A stretch of DNA of 64,000 nucleotides from Shinella sp. WSJ-2 (GCF_003432075.1 NZ_QWBU01000003.1:558001-622000); one strand, 5' to 3'; positions 46,634 to 57,386 are shown, numbered from the stretch's first letter. The notes: generated by a model not told the origin, from the sequence alone. Numbers and translations: made by a program.

Positions 46634-47860
46634 ATGAGCATGGGGTCGGTCGAAGGTCTTGAACGGGAGCTTTCGGCCGCACGCCGCAATGTCTTCCTGT
46701 TGATGTTTGCACAGGCGCTGCTTGCCTCGGCCGGGCCGATCGCCTTTTCCATCGGCGGGCTCGCCGGCTATAATCTGCTCGGCGAGGACAAATCGCTGGC
46801 GACGGCCCCGCTGACCGGGTTCAATATCGGCGTGGCGCTCGGCGCCGTCTTCGTGGCGATCGCCGCCCGCATGCTCGGCCGGGCCTATGGCTTCGTCGTC
46901 GGCGCCCTGATCGGCGCTGCTGGCGGTATTCTCGCGGCCATTGCGCTCTTCCGCAGCGATTTCTGGCTGTTTGCCGCTGGCTTCGTCCTGATCGGCATTT
47001 CCGGCGGCTTCACGCAGAAAATCCGCTTTGCGGCTGCCGATGCGTCGCCCTCCTTCTACAAGCCGCGCGCCATTTCCTGGATTCTGGCCGGCGGCGTCAT
47101 TTCCGCCATCCTCGGCCCGCAGGTGGTGATCCTCACCAAAGACCTGTTCGAGCCGGTGCTGTTTGCCGGCGCCTTCGTGGCGCTCGCACCGCTCTGCCTG
47201 TCCGGCATCGTGCTTTTCCTCTTCCTGCGCCTGCCCGACCACAAGGCGGCGGGTGTCGCGAGCGGGCAGGCGGCGCGGCCGCTCGGCGAGATCGTGCTGA
47301 CGCAGCGCTTCCTCACCGGCATGATCTGCGGCATCTCCACCTATGCGCTGATGACCTTCATGATGACCGGCGCGCCGCTTGCCATGGTCATCGGCTGCGG
47401 CTTCTCGCCGGAAATGGCGACACTCGGCATCCAGTGGCACGTGCTCGCCATGTTCGCGCCGAGCTTCTTCACGGGCATGCTGATCCAGCGTTTCGGCGCG
47501 GAGAAGGTCGTGGCCGCCGGTCTCGTTATCCTGATGAGCTGCGCGACCGTTGCCCATGCCGGCATCGCGCTCTGGAATTTCTGGGGCGCGCTGATCCTAC
47601 TGGGCGTCGGCTGGAACTTCGGCTTCATCGGCTCCACCGCCATCGTCGCCTCCAGCTACCGGCCGCACGAGGCCGACAAGGTGCAAGGCTTCCACGACAT
47701 CATCCTGTTCGGCGCGGTGGCGCTTGCGTCGTTCTCCTCAGGCAAGGTGTTCAACGCCTATGGCTGGCAGACGATCAACCTGCTGTTCTGGCCGATCACC
47801 GGCATCAGCCTTGGTCTCGTGCTGCTTTTGCTTTTGCGCAATCGCCGCGCCGCCGTCTAA
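46634..47860 (+). CDS. MFS transporter
   Basis: This 408-residue permease has twelve predicted membrane segments. The first half has FSIGGLAGYNLLGEDKSLAT and a motif-A-like loop RMLGRAYG; the second starts at about residue 215 (LTQRFLTGMICGISTYALM). The transported substrate is unknown. It lies 11 bases after nusB and is probably the last gene of a ribH-nusB-MFS operon. Confidence 0.88.
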   Translation: MSMGSVEGLERELSAARRNVFLLMFAQALLASAGPIAFSIGGLAGYNLLGEDKSLATAPLTGFNIGVALGAVFVAIAARMLGRAYGFVVGALIGAAGGILAAIALFRSDFWLFAAGFVLIGISGGFTQKIRFAAADASPSFYKPRAISWILAGGVISAILGPQVVILTKDLFEPVLFAGAFVALAPLCLSGIVLFLFLRLPDHKAAGVASGQAARPLGEIVLTQRFLTGMICGISTYALMTFMMTGAPLAMVIGCGFSPEMATLGIQWHVLAMFAPSFFTGMLIQRFGAEKVVAAGLVILMSCATVAHAGIALWNFWGALILLGVGWNFGFIGSTAIVASSYRPHEADKVQGFHDIILFGAVALASFSSGKVFNAYGWQTINLLFWPITGISLGLVLLLLLRNRRAAV

Positions 47861-48053
47861 TCGGTTCAGGTCGGTCACCGCCAAAAAATCCGTTTTCTAG
47901 AAGCGGTTGCCGCAGTGCGGCGACTTGACGCAACCGATTCGCAAACGCACTCTGGCCGCGCGCCGGCCCCTGTCTTGTGAGGAGGCAAGCAGGAGCGGGC
48001 GCATATCGGCTGCGGGGAGAGGACCCCGTGGCTTCCTAGGAGGACAGAGCGAA

Positions 48054-50189
48054 ATGACCATATTGTTTGGCGTTATCGCATGCGGGTTGCTTTCGGTGGT
48101 CTATGCCATCTGGGCGACACAGTCGGTGCTTGCCGCCGACCAGGGGAATGCCCGCATGCAGGAAATTGCAGGTTATATCCGGGAAGGGGCGCAGGCCTAT
48201 CTCACCCGGCAGTACAAGACCATTGCGATCGTCGGTGTTGTCGTGTTCGTCGGCACCTGGCTGCTTCTTTCTGCTACGGCTGCCATCGGGTTCCTTATCG
48301 GCGCCGTCCTGTCTGGCGTTGCCGGGTTTATCGGCATGCATGTGTCCGTCCGCGCCAATGTGCGCACGGCGCAGGCCGCGTCCGTCAGCCTGTCCTCCGG
48401 CCTCGATATCGCCTTCAAGTCGGGTGCGATCACTGGCATGCTGGTGGCCGGTCTCGCTCTTCTCGGCGTATCCATCTATTACTGGGTACTCACCGGCGTT
48501 CTCGGCCAGGAGCCGGCCTCCCGCGAGGTCATCGATGCGCTTGTCGCGCTCGGCTTCGGCGCTTCGCTCATCTCCATCTTCGCCCGTCTGGGCGGCGGCA
48601 TCTTCACCAAGGGTGCGGACGTCGGCGGCGACCTCGTCGGCAAGGTGGAAGCCGGCATTCCCGAAGACGACCCGCGCAACCCGGCAACCATCGCCGACAA
48701 CGTTGGCGACAATGTCGGCGACTGCGCCGGCATGGCGGCCGACCTCTTCGAGACCTATGCGGTGACCGTCGTCGCCACCATGGTCCTCGCCGCCATCTTT
48801 TTTGCCGGCGCGCCGGTCCTGGCTTCGGCCATGATCTATCCGCTGGCTATCTGCGGCGCCTGCATCATCACCTCGATCATCGGCTCGTTTTTCGTCAAGC
48901 TCGGCTCGAACGGCTCGATCATGGGTGCCCTCTACAAGGGCCTCATCGTCACCGGCGTGCTGTCGGTTCTCGGCCTCGGCGCCGCGACCTCGCTGACGGT
49001 GGGCTGGGGCACCATCGGCACCGTCGCCGGCAAGGAGATCACCGGTACGAACCTCTTCATCTGCGGTCTTCTCGGCCTCGTGGTGACTGCGCTCATCGTG
49101 GTGATCACCGAATACTACACCGGCACCAACAAGCGCCCGGTGAACTCCATCGCCCAGGCCTCGGTGACCGGCCACGGCACCAACGTCATCCAGGGCCTCG
49201 CCGTTTCGCTGGAATCGACGGCTCTGCCGGCGATCGTCATCGTCGGCGGCATCATCGCCACCTACCAGCTCGCTGGCCTGTTCGGCACCGGCATCGCGGT
49301 GACGGGCATGCTCGGCATTGCCGGCATGATCGTGGCGCTCGATGCGTTCGGTCCGGTCACGGACAATGCCGGCGGCATCGCCGAAATGTCTCACCTGCCG
49401 CCGGAAGTGCGCAAGTCCACCGACGCGCTCGATGCCGTAGGCAACACGACCAAGGCCGTCACCAAGGGTTATGCGATCGGTTCGGCGGGTCTTGGCGCGC
49501 TGGTGCTCTTCGCCGCCTATTCGAACGACCTCGCTTACTTCGCCGCCAATGGCGACAAGTATCCCTACTTCGCCGACGTCGGCTCGATCTCCTTCGATCT
49601 CTCCAACCCCTATGTGGTGGCTGGCCTGATCTTTGGCGGTCTCATTCCCTACCTCTTCGGCGGTATCGCCATGACGGCCGTCGGCCGTGCGGCGGGGTCG
49701 ATCGTCGAGGAAGTGCGCCGGCAGTTCCGCGAAAAGCCGGGCATCATGGCCGGCACGGAACGTCCGGATTACGGCCGCGCGGTCGATCTCCTGACCAAGG
49801 CGGCGATCCGGGAAATGGTCGTGCCGTCGCTTCTGCCGGTCTTGGCGCCGCTCGTCGTCTATTTCGGCGTGCTGCTGATATCAGGCTCGAAGGCCTCGGC
49901 CTTTGCGGCACTCGGTGCTTCGCTTCTCGGCGTCATCGTCAACGGCCTGTTCGTCGCGATCTCCATGACCTCGGGCGGCGGCGCCTGGGACAATGCCAAG
50001 AAGAGCTTCGAAGACGGTTTCGTCGACAAGGACGGCACGCGTCACCTGAAGGGTTCGGAAGCCCACAAGGCCTCCGTCACCGGCGACACCGTCGGCGACC
50101 CGTACAAGGACACGGCCGGCCCCGCCGTCAACCCGGCGATCAAGATCACCAATATCGTGGCCTTGCTGCTGCTCGCCGTTCTCGCCTGA
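48054..50189 (+). CDS. hppA: membrane-bound proton-pumping pyrophosphatase, K+-independent type
   Basis: This 711-residue pump uses hydrolysis of pyrophosphate to move protons across the membrane. It has about sixteen membrane segments and the catalytic loops [20 protein letters not shown] and [19 protein letters not shown], rich in Asp for Mg-PPi binding, with further Asp clusters near the C-terminus ([14 protein letters not shown]). K467 in GNTTKA marks the K+-independent class, since K+-dependent enzymes have Ala there. The ATG at 48054 follows the site AGGAGGA; a longer frame upstream is not protein-like. It is monocistronic and closed by a bidirectional terminator. Confidence 0.95.
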   Translation: MTILFGVIACGLLSVVYAIWATQSVLAADQGNARMQEIAGYIREGAQAYLTRQYKTIAIVGVVVFVGTWLLLSATAAIGFLIGAVLSGVAGFIGMHVSVRANVRTAQAASVSLSSGLDIAFKSGAITGMLVAGLALLGVSIYYWVLTGVLGQEPASREVIDALVALGFGASLISIFARLGGGIFTKGADVGGDLVGKVEAGIPEDDPRNPATIADNVGDNVGDCAGMAADLFETYAVTVVATMVLAAIFFAGAPVLASAMIYPLAICGACIITSIIGSFFVKLGSNGSIMGALYKGLIVTGVLSVLGLGAATSLTVGWGTIGTVAGKEITGTNLFICGLLGLVVTALIVVITEYYTGTNKRPVNSIAQASVTGHGTNVIQGLAVSLESTALPAIVIVGGIIATYQLAGLFGTGIAVTGMLGIAGMIVALDAFGPVTDNAGGIAEMSHLPPEVRKSTDALDAVGNTTKAVTKGYAIGSAGLGALVLFAAYSNDLAYFAANGDKYPYFADVGSISFDLSNPYVVAGLIFGGLIPYLFGGIAMTAVGRAAGSIVEEVRRQFREKPGIMAGTERPDYGRAVDLLTKAAIREMVVPSLLPVLAPLVVYFGVLLISGSKASAFAALGASLLGVIVNGLFVAISMTSGGGAWDNAKKSFEDGFVDKDGTRHLKGSEAHKASVTGDTVGDPYKDTAGPAVNPAIKITNIVALLLLAVLA

Positions 50190-50208
50190 CCGGCACGGCG
50201 CTCAAAAG

Positions 50209-50240
50209 AAAGCCGCGGGGAGCGATTCCCGCGGCTTTTT
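50209..50240. terminator. bidirectional terminator between hppA and bamE
   Basis: The 11-bp stem AAAGCCGCGGG/CCCGCGGCTTT (50209-50219, 50228-50238) is followed by TTTTT on the plus strand, and by TTTCTTTT on the minus strand, so it serves both convergent genes. Confidence 0.88.
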
Positions 50241-50265
50241 GATTCCGTATGGAAGGAGCTGGTGC

Positions 50266-50736
50266 TTATTTCTGCGCGCCGAGCGCGTTCTGCACCATGC
50301 TGGCCGGGTTTGCGCCGCCCTTCAAGAGCTGGCCGAGGAAGGTGAGTTCGGCGCCGCCCGTCGGCGTGACGCGCGAGATCATGTCGAAGACCTTGCCGTC
50401 CTGCAGCGTGTAGTGCGCCAGGCGTTCCACATTGCCGTCCTTGTTGAAATAAACGGCGAGAATGCTTTGCTCGACGAGCTTCGGCTTCATGAAGGCGACC
50501 GGGCGGGTGCGCTTCTGCGAGACGTAGTAGAAGACTTCGTTGTCGAAGGTGGCGGTCGAGGACGGCGAGCCGAGCGACAGGAGAACCTGTTCGCGCGAGG
50601 AGCCGACCGGTGCCAGCGCCAGCGTCTGCTCGTCCACGATATAGCCCTGGTTCAGGACTTCGCCGGTGCCCTGGCAGCCTGCGAGAACGGACACGGAGAG
50701 GGTGGCGGCAATGGCGGCGTTACGCAACAGCTTCAT
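50266..50736 (-). CDS. bamE: outer-membrane assembly lipoprotein BamE (SmpA/OmlA)
   Basis: BamE is a small lipoprotein of the beta-barrel assembly machine that inserts proteins such as the two outer-membrane proteins of this window. The 156-residue product has the lipobox LAGC (Cys 21), then the SmpA/OmlA domain (GQxxxxV/LxxxLGSPS type: SSREQVLLSLGSPSST at about 47-62, and LAVYFNKDGNVERLAHY). The C-terminal Gly/Gln-rich tail extends beyond the usual domain. The ATG at 50736 is selected since it gives the lipoprotein signal; the frame continues upstream for 30 codons. It is divergent from the bc1 chaperone gene. Confidence 0.92.
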   Translation of the reverse strand: MKLLRNAAIAATLSVSVLAGCQGTGEVLNQGYIVDEQTLALAPVGSSREQVLLSLGSPSSTATFDNEVFYYVSQKRTRPVAFMKPKLVEQSILAVYFNKDGNVERLAHYTLQDGKVFDMISRVTPTGGAELTFLGQLLKGGANPASMVQNALGAQK

Positions 50737-50885
50737 CTTCACAGCATCTCTCTTCACAACATCCCAGGGACTATGATGGCCGCGCAGCCATTGCAATTCA
50801 TGCCTGCTTCGGTAAACCAGCTTCAAGCCTCATGCAACATGACTTGCATGGGCACCATGGTTTGAATCGGGCAAAACTAGGCTTT

Positions 50886-51443
50886 ATGATGATTTTCGGC
50901 CTGTTCGGCAAAAAAAACGGCAACCGGCGCATCGTCGAAAAGCAGTATGCGACACTGACGACGGCCGCGCGCCATCCCTATCTCTATGAAGCGCTTGACG
51001 TTCCCGACACCGTGATGGGCCGTTTTGAGATGCTGTCGGCGATGCTGATCCTCTACTTCCGTCGCACCCGCACGGGCGGCACATCGGGCCAGGAAATCGC
51101 CCAGGAGATCGTCGATGCCTTCTTTGAGGATGTCGATCATTCGATTCGCGAGCTCGGCGTCGGTGATGTCGGCGTGCCCAAGCGCATGAAGAAATTCGCC
51201 GGCATGTTTTATGGCCGGCTGGAATCCTATGCGGCGGCGCTCGATAGCGGCAACCGTGAGGGGCTTGCGGCAGCGCTCCGGCGCAACATCTACCCGGAAG
51301 CAGGCGAGGGCGCGCCTGTCATGGCGGGGCTTGCGGACTATCTCTTCGCGGCCGAAACGGCGATGGCCGCGGTCAGCGACGATGACATCAAGACGGGCGT
51401 GCTCGCGGTTCTCGAGCCCGGCCGCAACGAACACGCCGCCTGA
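50886..51443 (+). CDS. ubiquinol-cytochrome c chaperone family protein
   Basis: This 185-residue helical protein is of the CBP3/UQCC1 family, which helps to assemble cytochrome b of the bc1 complex. The family core includes YEALDVPDTVMGRFEMLSAM (about 36-55) and DVGVPKRMKKFAGMFYGRL (about 98-116). Two in-frame ATGs stand in tandem (50886, 50889). The yceD gene follows after 21 bases, an arrangement found in many alphaproteobacteria. Confidence 0.9.
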   Translation: MMIFGLFGKKNGNRRIVEKQYATLTTAARHPYLYEALDVPDTVMGRFEMLSAMLILYFRRTRTGGTSGQEIAQEIVDAFFEDVDHSIRELGVGDVGVPKRMKKFAGMFYGRLESYAAALDSGNREGLAAALRRNIYPEAGEGAPVMAGLADYLFAAETAMAAVSDDDIKTGVLAVLEPGRNEHAA

Positions 51444-51464
51444 GGGCGGCCGGAAGGCGATACC

Positions 51465-52019
51465 ATGAAGAAAGACGACGAACCGCCGTTCTCCTACCTG
51501 GTCAAGGTCGGCCACATCTCGGCGAACCCTGTCGAGGTGACGTTGAGCGCGAATGACAAGGAGCGGGCCGGTCTGGCAGAACTCTGGTCAGTACTCGAGG
51601 TGAAGGCGCTTGCCGCGACCTTCACCGTGCAGCGCTGGAAGCGGGACGGCGTGCGCCTCAAGGGCCGCGTCGCGGCAGATATCGTGCAGGCCTGCGTAGT
51701 GACGCTCGATCCCGTCGAGGCTCATATCGACGAGCCGGTCGAAGCTGTCTTCGTGCCGGAAGGATCGAAGCTTGCGCGCATGCCGGTTTCCATCGAGACC
51801 GGTGAAATGCTGCTCGATCCGAACGGGCCGGACGCGCCGGAAATCTTCACCGGCGACACGATCGACGCCGGTGCGGTGGCGGCCGAATATGCGGCGCTTG
51901 CCATCGAACCCTATCCGCGCAAGCCTGATATCGCCTTTTCCGGCCATATCGAAAGCAGCGACAAGGATGACAAAAAACCGTCGCCTTTTGCCGTTCTGAA
52001 GGACTGGAAAAAAGACTGA
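51465..52019 (+). CDS. YceD/DUF177-family protein
   Basis: This is a 184-residue homologue of YceD, a protein linked to 23S rRNA accumulation. The DUF177 core [28 protein letters not shown] contains the single conserved Cys in place of a zinc pair seen in some relatives, and the C-terminus [10 protein letters not shown] is the usual family end. In many bacteria it is followed by rpmF; here plsX follows after 118 bases without an rpmF gene. It is probably co-transcribed with the bc1 chaperone gene. Confidence 0.88.
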   Translation: MKKDDEPPFSYLVKVGHISANPVEVTLSANDKERAGLAELWSVLEVKALAATFTVQRWKRDGVRLKGRVAADIVQACVVTLDPVEAHIDEPVEAVFVPEGSKLARMPVSIETGEMLLDPNGPDAPEIFTGDTIDAGAVAAEYAALAIEPYPRKPDIAFSGHIESSDKDDKKPSPFAVLKDWKKD

Positions 52020-52137
52020 ACGGCTCCATGAGCGCCTGATAATTCAGTTGTGCACCCCGCGAAAAGCGGTATTTTGGCGCAATTCCGCTGCGGTGGCTTC
52101 TCCGCCGCTGGAAAACGAAAAGCAAGGCAAGACACGC

Positions 52138-53196
52138 GTGGTCAGAATTTCCGTCGACGTCATGGGAGGCGATTTCGGTCCGAAGGTCGCTATCCCTGGC
52201 GCAGCCAAGGCCCTTGAGCGCCATCCCGAAATCCGCTTCGTCCTTTTCGGCAATGCCGCCGAGTGCGAACCCCTCCTGGCGCAGCATCCGAAGCTGAAGG
52301 CCGCGAGCACCTTCCATCACTGCGACGTCGCCGTCGCGATGGACGAGAAGCCGAGCCAGGCCTTGCGTCGCGGCCGTGGGAAATCCTCCATGTGGCAGGC
52401 TGTCGATGCGGTCGCCAAGGACCAGGCCGACGTCGCGGTTTCCGCCGGCAATACCGGCGCGCTGATGGCCATGTCGAAGTTCTGCCTGCGCATGATGGCC
52501 AATATCGAGCGCCCGGCGATCGCCGGCATCTGGCCGACGTTGAAGGGCGAGAGCATCGTGCTCGACATCGGCGCGACGATCGGCGCCGATGCCAACCAGC
52601 TGTTCGACTTCGCGTTGATGGGCGGCGCCATGGCGCGCGCGCTGTTTGAGATCGACAAGCCGACGCTTGGCCTGCTCAATGTCGGCGTGGAGGAGATCAA
52701 GGGCCAGGAAGAGGTGAAGGCTGCCGGTCAGCTGATCCGCGAGGCCAATTTCGACACGATCGACTATTATGGCTTCGTGGAAGGCGACGATATCGGTCGC
52801 GGTACAGTGGACGTGGTGGTGACGGAAGGTTTTGCCGGCAACATCGCGCTCAAGGCGGCGGAAGGCACGGCGCGGCAGATCGCGGAATATCTGCGTGCCG
52901 CGATGTCGCGCACCTGGCTCGCCAAGCTCGGCTACATCCTGGCCAAGAGCGCCTTCGATCGGGTGCGCGAGAAGATGGATCCGCGCAAGGTCAATGGCGG
53001 TGTCTTCCTCGGCCTCAACGGCATCGTCATTAAGAGCCATGGCGGCACGGATGCCGAGGGTTTTGCGGCCGCCGTCGATGTCGGCTACGACATGGCACGC
53101 AACGGCCTGAAGCAGAAGATCGAAAATGATTTGCAGAAGTATCATGCCGGCCGCCCTGTTGAAGGCGCTGCCCAGGGCATGAGCGACGAGGTATAG
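52138..53196 (+). CDS. plsX: phosphate acyltransferase PlsX
   Basis: PlsX makes acyl-phosphate from acyl-ACP for phospholipid synthesis. The 352-residue protein begins [15 protein letters not shown] and has [16 protein letters not shown] and [15 protein letters not shown] as family signatures. The start is most likely GTG at 52138, placed just before RISVDVMGG; the open frame runs back to 52048, but that part has no family resemblance. fabH starts one base after its stop, and the order plsX-fabH-ihfA-merR is typical of rhizobia. Confidence 0.94.
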   Translation: MVRISVDVMGGDFGPKVAIPGAAKALERHPEIRFVLFGNAAECEPLLAQHPKLKAASTFHHCDVAVAMDEKPSQALRRGRGKSSMWQAVDAVAKDQADVAVSAGNTGALMAMSKFCLRMMANIERPAIAGIWPTLKGESIVLDIGATIGADANQLFDFALMGGAMARALFEIDKPTLGLLNVGVEEIKGQEEVKAAGQLIREANFDTIDYYGFVEGDDIGRGTVDVVVTEGFAGNIALKAAEGTARQIAEYLRAAMSRTWLAKLGYILAKSAFDRVREKMDPRKVNGGVFLGLNGIVIKSHGGTDAEGFAAAVDVGYDMARNGLKQKIENDLQKYHAGRPVEGAAQGMSDEV

Positions 53197-53197
53197 A

Positions 53198-54169
53198 ATG
53201 ATCCGTTCAGTGGTCCGCGGTTTCGGAACAGCGCTTCCGAAGCGGGTGCTCACCAATGCCGAACTGGAAAGCATGGTCGACACGTCCGATGAATGGATCG
53301 TGCAGCGCACCGGCATCCAGCAGCGCTACATCGCAGGCGAGGGTGAAACGACCGCCTCGCTCGGCGAAGGTGCGGCACGCGCCGCCTTGGACAAGGCCGG
53401 CCTGACGGCTGCCGACATCGACCTGATCATCGTCGCGACCTCGACGCCGGACAATACTTTTCCGGCCACCGCGGTCAACATCCAGAACCGCCTGGGCATG
53501 CATCACGGCTTCGCCTTCGATCTCCAAGCGGTCTGTTCCGGCTTCGTCTATGCCGTGACCACGGCGGATGCCTATATCCGCGGCGGCCTCGCCAAGCGCG
53601 TGCTGGTCATCGGTACGGAAACCTTCTCGCGCATCCTCGACTGGACGGATCGCACGACCTGCGTGCTGTTCGGCGACGGCGCCGGCGCCATCGTTCTCGA
53701 AGCGCGGGAGGGCACGGGGACCAATACGGACCGTGGCGTGCTGACGACGCAACTGCGCTCCGACGGTGCGCACCGCGACAAGCTCTTCGTCGATGGCGGC
53801 CCGTCCACGACAGGCACGGTCGGCCACCTGCGCATGGAAGGCCGCGAGGTCTTCAAACATGCCGTGGGCATGATCACCGACGTGGTTTACTCCTCCTTCG
53901 ATGCGACTGGCCTCACGGCCGACGATATCGATTGGCTGGTGCCGCATCAGGCTAACAAGCGCATTATCGACGGCTCGGCCAAGAAACTTGGCATTCCCCT
54001 GGAAAAGGTCGTCGTGACCGTAGACCAGCACGGCAACACGTCGGCCGCATCGATTCCCCTGGCGCTGGCTGCTGCGGCAAGCGACGGGCGAATCAAGGAA
54101 GGAGATATCGTGCTCCTGGAAGCCATGGGCGGCGGCTTTACCTGGGGCGCGGTGCTGCTTCGCTGGTAG
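53198..54169 (+). CDS. fabH: 3-oxoacyl-ACP synthase III
   Basis: FabH condenses acetyl-CoA with malonyl-ACP to start fatty-acid synthesis. The 323-residue protein shows the Cys-His-Asn triad C113 (LQAVCSGF), H250 (VPHQANKRI) and N280 (HGNTSAAS), and the conserved end [16 protein letters not shown]. It begins one base after the plsX stop, so the two are coupled. Confidence 0.97.
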   Translation: MIRSVVRGFGTALPKRVLTNAELESMVDTSDEWIVQRTGIQQRYIAGEGETTASLGEGAARAALDKAGLTAADIDLIIVATSTPDNTFPATAVNIQNRLGMHHGFAFDLQAVCSGFVYAVTTADAYIRGGLAKRVLVIGTETFSRILDWTDRTTCVLFGDGAGAIVLEAREGTGTNTDRGVLTTQLRSDGAHRDKLFVDGGPSTTGTVGHLRMEGREVFKHAVGMITDVVYSSFDATGLTADDIDWLVPHQANKRIIDGSAKKLGIPLEKVVVTVDQHGNTSAASIPLALAAAASDGRIKEGDIVLLEAMGGGFTWGAVLLRW

Positions 54170-54267
54170 GCGAGGGTGTTGCCGTCGCACCGCTTGACCG
54201 AAGGGGGCAAGGACAATACTCTCCTGCCACTAAGCATGCGCTTTCAATGGGAAATCGGTGAGGGACG

Positions 54268-54606
54268 ATGAGCGGCAAGACGGTGACACGCGCAGATTTG
54301 GCCGAATCGGTTTTCCGTAAGGTCGGCCTTTCCAGAACTGAATCGGCGGAGCTTGTCGAAACCGTGATCGACGAGATCTGCAATGCCATCGTCCGGGGCG
54401 AGAGTGTCAAGCTTTCTTCCTTCGCGACCTTTCAGGTGCGCGACAAGAACGAGCGCATCGGCCGCAATCCGAAGACGGGCGAGGAGGTGCCGATCTCGCC
54501 GCGCCGCGTCATGACCTTCAAGGCTTCGAACGTGCTGAAGCAGCGGGTGCTGAAGCAGCACCTTGCGCGCAAGGCCAAGCAGAAACCGGCGTCTCCAGCG
54601 TCCTGA
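54268..54606 (+). CDS. ihfA: integration host factor subunit alpha
   Basis: IhfA forms with IhfB a heterodimer that binds and sharply bends DNA. The 112-residue protein has the two N-terminal helices ([20 protein letters not shown]), the beta-arm with the minor-groove-intercalating Pro in [17 protein letters not shown], and a basic C-terminal tail ([11 protein letters not shown]). It lies 98 bases after fabH, with its own GTGAGGG ribosome-binding site. Confidence 0.96.
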   Translation: MSGKTVTRADLAESVFRKVGLSRTESAELVETVIDEICNAIVRGESVKLSSFATFQVRDKNERIGRNPKTGEEVPISPRRVMTFKASNVLKQRVLKQHLARKAKQKPASPAS

Positions 54607-54834
54607 GCGACGAATCGGCGATTTTCCTCCGTCATTGTAACGCTGGACGACGGCAACTAGTCGCGAGGGACGTGGTGCTCGCCACCGCGCGCGAGTGGGA
54701 TTCGGTGTTTTTTGCTTCGGTTCATGCCCGTCAGGCAATTTGAAACTTGAATATCGTCTGGCAACCCGCTGAAATGAAAGCGACTCGGCGCCGTTTCTGC
54801 TAGAAAGGCGTTGCTAGCTTTCATCGAGGACACA

Positions 54835-55365
54835 ATGGACAAGAGTCCGGACGCTTTCCGCACCATCAGCGAGGTCGCCGACGATCTCGACCTGCCGCAG
54901 CACGTGCTGCGCTTCTGGGAGACGCGCTTCACGCAGATCAAGCCGATGAAGCGTGGCGGCGGACGACGGTATTATCGTCCCGAAGACGTGGATCTCCTAA
55001 AGGGCATCCGTCATCTGCTCTATGATCATGGCTACACGATCAAGGGCGTGCAGAAGCTCTTGAAGCTCAACGGCAACAAGTTCGTCGCGGCGATCGCCAG
55101 CGGCGATCTGGCGACTGTCGAGGCGCTGGCGGCGGCAAGCCACGAGGAACCGACGCCGCCCAAGGCCGGCAGCGACGAGGACCAGATCGTCGGCCGCGCC
55201 AAGGCCCCGAGCAGCCGCCGTTTCTTCTCCTTCGTCGGCGGCGGTGACGATGCGCCGGAAATCTCGCTCGGCAAGACCAGCGTGGGCAAGGAAGACCGCG
55301 CCCTATTGCAGGAGGCGCTCTACGATCTTCTCGAATGCAAGCGCTTGCTCGACCAGGTGCGCTGA
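54835..55365 (+). CDS. MerR-family transcriptional regulator
   Basis: This 176-residue regulator has an N-terminal MerR winged helix ([22 protein letters not shown], wing with [11 protein letters not shown]) at about 7-75, followed by an Ala/Gly-rich linker and a short C-terminal helix ([19 protein letters not shown]), without the long coiled coil or Cys cluster of metal-sensing MerR. The effector is unknown. It follows ihfA in most rhizobia. The ATG at 54835 fits the site CGAGGA. Confidence 0.9.
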   Translation: MDKSPDAFRTISEVADDLDLPQHVLRFWETRFTQIKPMKRGGGRRYYRPEDVDLLKGIRHLLYDHGYTIKGVQKLLKLNGNKFVAAIASGDLATVEALAAASHEEPTPPKAGSDEDQIVGRAKAPSSRRFFSFVGGGDDAPEISLGKTSVGKEDRALLQEALYDLLECKRLLDQVR

Positions 55366-56028
55366 TCGATAGATTCATTAGACCTATGATCCTGCGGCCG
55401 CGCATGGTTGCCTCCCGTGAGAGGCGACTGACGGGCCGATTGAACAACATTGCACGTGATGCGCTTGGAGCGCCCCAGGCTCGCGAGCAACAGCAGCGTT
55501 GCTGACGGGAGGGCGGGAGGATCTGCCTTCGACGTTGATTTCCCCTGGTGACGCGAAAACTCGAATGATTCACCGCTCCCCTTTGTCATGCCGCGAGTGG
55601 CTCCCGGCACACTTCGTATTGCCGTCAACCTGCCATGCACTGATGACGATCAAACAGATGAGTCGATGCGAGTCGAGTGGTTGTACGCCCTGGTAGCTTC
55701 GCGTTTGCCTGAATCTGTCACGAAATACTCCATCACAGGATGTATTCGGCGCCGTTATAGTATTGAAATAACTTCATAAAATTCACAAAAGATCGTCATG
55801 AAACTGTCGCATGCGCGAAATGCGTGTCTTTCGGGCAACGCTCCGATCATCCCCGTCGTCACACTTCAGTCACAATTCGCTTTGGCGATTGAGGCCATTT
55901 TTCGTCTGGGTAATTTCCCGCCAGCCGGCTGCGGGATTGCACTTCCGCCTGCCCGGTGGCCGGGGCATCCGCGAGGCATATCGTCTTGCGGAGAGGGGTC
56001 CGGCTCCATGATCAAACGGAGAGTAAAA
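55366..56028 (+). promoter_or_regulatory. long gene-free region and leader upstream of the porin gene
   Basis: This 663-base stretch has no gene that I can support; short open frames in it lack ribosome-binding sites and protein-like composition. It becomes AT-rich at about 55700-55800. Two GTCAC repeats 11 bases apart (55858 and 55869), a CCCGG/CCGGG hairpin (about 55951-55963) and a second hairpin CCGCGAG/CTTGCGG (55969-55991) lie in the part next to the porin. A long regulated leader or a small RNA is possible. Confidence 0.45.
55969..55991 (+). promoter_or_regulatory. 5' UTR hairpin of the porin mRNA
   Basis: CCGCGAG pairs with CTTGCGG (one G-U pair) around a 9-base loop, 37 bases before the porin ATG. 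Like the hairpin before the Omp25-like gene it lies in the leader, not at an mRNA end. Confidence 0.4.
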
Positions 56029-57042
56029 ATGAACATCAAGGGCTTTCTCATCGGCTCCGCCGCTGCCCTCGTTACGGTTTCGGGCGCTCACGCCGCAGAC
56101 GCTATCGTCGCTGCCGAGCCCGAGCCGATGGAATATGTTCGCGTCTGCGATGCGTTCGGCACGGGTTACTTCTATATCCCGGGCACGGAAACCTGCCTCA
56201 AGATCGGCGGCTACGTTCGCATGGACGTCCGCGGCGGCGAACTTCTCGGCCTCAATGCCAATGAGGCAAACGGTTCGCTCGGCGACGAATGGGACACGCG
56301 TTCGCGCTTCGATCTGCGCCTCTCGACGGCTTCAGACACCGAATACGGCGCGCTGAAAACCTACAGCGAACTTCGCTTCAACTGGCGTCAGGGCAACAAC
56401 ACGGTTGAAGTTAAGCACGCCTATATCGACCTCGCCGGCTTCCGCGTGGGTAAGACCGATTCCGCGTTCATCACTTTCACCGATTACGCCGGCTCCGTTC
56501 TCATCGACGACCTGATCGATTTCGGTACCGACGACACCAATGTCATCCAGTACAACTACAAGTCCGACAACGGCATCACCGCCGTTCTCTCGCTTGAAGA
56601 TTTTGCTGATGCCGGTAACGACTACGTCCCGAACATCGTTGGCGGCGTCGGCTACGCTGGTGAATCCTTCAAGGCCCGCGTCCTTGGCGGTTATGACTCG
56701 AGCCTTGAAGAAGGCGCGATCAAGGCTCGTCTCGATGGTGACTTCGGCAGCTTCTCGGCCTTCGTTATGGCCGGTTGGAACACCAATGGCGACTTCCGAA
56801 ACGACTATGCGACCTGGGATGGCGATTGGGCTGTCTGGGGTGGTGCATCGGTCGGCCTGACCGACCGTGTCAAGCTCAACGCACAACTCGCTTACGACGA
56901 CAGCGAAACCTTCGTTGCCAATGCCAACGTCGCCTTCACGGTCGTTCCGGGCTTCGTCGTTACGCCGGAAGTGGTCTATCGCGACCGCGACGCCGATGGC
57001 AGCGCATGGGGCGGTATCGTCCGCTTCCAGCGCTCGTTCTAA
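56029..57042 (+). CDS. outer-membrane porin, Omp2b/RopA family
   Basis: This 337-residue porin is of the rhizobial Porin_2 family (Omp2b/RopA), forming general diffusion channels. It has a Sec signal peptide (cut after AHA, residue 22), the family start YVRVCDAFGTGYFYIPGTE with two Cys, the strand KIGGYVRMDVRG, and sixteen or so amphipathic strands ending in VRFQRSF with the C-terminal Phe. The ATG at 56029 has the site CGGAGAG. It is monocistronic with a long leader and a strong terminator. Confidence 0.94.
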   Translation: MNIKGFLIGSAAALVTVSGAHAADAIVAAEPEPMEYVRVCDAFGTGYFYIPGTETCLKIGGYVRMDVRGGELLGLNANEANGSLGDEWDTRSRFDLRLSTASDTEYGALKTYSELRFNWRQGNNTVEVKHAYIDLAGFRVGKTDSAFITFTDYAGSVLIDDLIDFGTDDTNVIQYNYKSDNGITAVLSLEDFADAGNDYVPNIVGGVGYAGESFKARVLGGYDSSLEEGAIKARLDGDFGSFSAFVMAGWNTNGDFRNDYATWDGDWAVWGGASVGLTDRVKLNAQLAYDDSETFVANANVAFTVVPGFVVTPEVVYRDRDADGSAWGGIVRFQRSF

Positions 57043-57070
57043 GTTAGCCTGATCCTCCAGTCGGCTAACG

Positions 57071-57109
57071 GCCCGGCCTCGTACATACGGGGCCGGGCTC
57101 GTTTTTTTT
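57071..57109 (+). terminator. intrinsic terminator after the porin gene
   Basis: GCCCGGCCTCGT (57071-57082) pairs with ACGGGGCCGGGC (57087-57098) with one wobble pair, followed by a run of eight T. Confidence 0.92.
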
Positions 57110-57134
57110 GATATAGATCGTGACGCGAGTGGTG

Positions 57135-57386
57135 TCAGCGCCTTATGGCGCGCGCAATGGCAATCAGGATACAGGCTCCGATAAAGCCTGCGATCAGGTA
57201 ACCGATCCAGCCGCCGAGCGACACACCGATCAGGCTGAGCAGGAGGTTTGCCACGGCCGCGCCGACAATGCCGAGAACGATGTTCATCAGCACGCCCATA
57301 TTGCTCTTCATGAACATTTCGGCGAGCCAGCCGGCGATACCGCCGATGATGATCGCTGCAATCCAGCCTACGCTTGCGTCTTCCAT
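57135..57386 (-). CDS. GlsB/YeaQ/YmgE-family small membrane protein
   Basis: This 83-residue protein has three glycine-rich membrane segments of the transglycosylase-associated family (WIAAIIIGGIAGWLAEMFM, NIVLGIVGAAVANLLL, GYLIAGFIGACILI). Such proteins are often stress-induced, and function is unknown. The ATG at 57386 has a GAGGAGA ribosome-binding site; an upstream extension of the frame overlaps the region toward tRNA-Pro. Confidence 0.88.
   Translation of the reverse strand: MEDASVGWIAAIIIGGIAGWLAEMFMKSNMGVLMNIVLGIVGAAVANLLLSLIGVSLGGWIGYLIAGFIGACILIAIARAIRR

Noticed and set aside
55499-55696. Small plus-strand frame of 65 codons upstream of the porin
   Set aside because: No ribosome-binding site, no recognisable protein features, and other overlapping frames of similar length exist in the same stretch.
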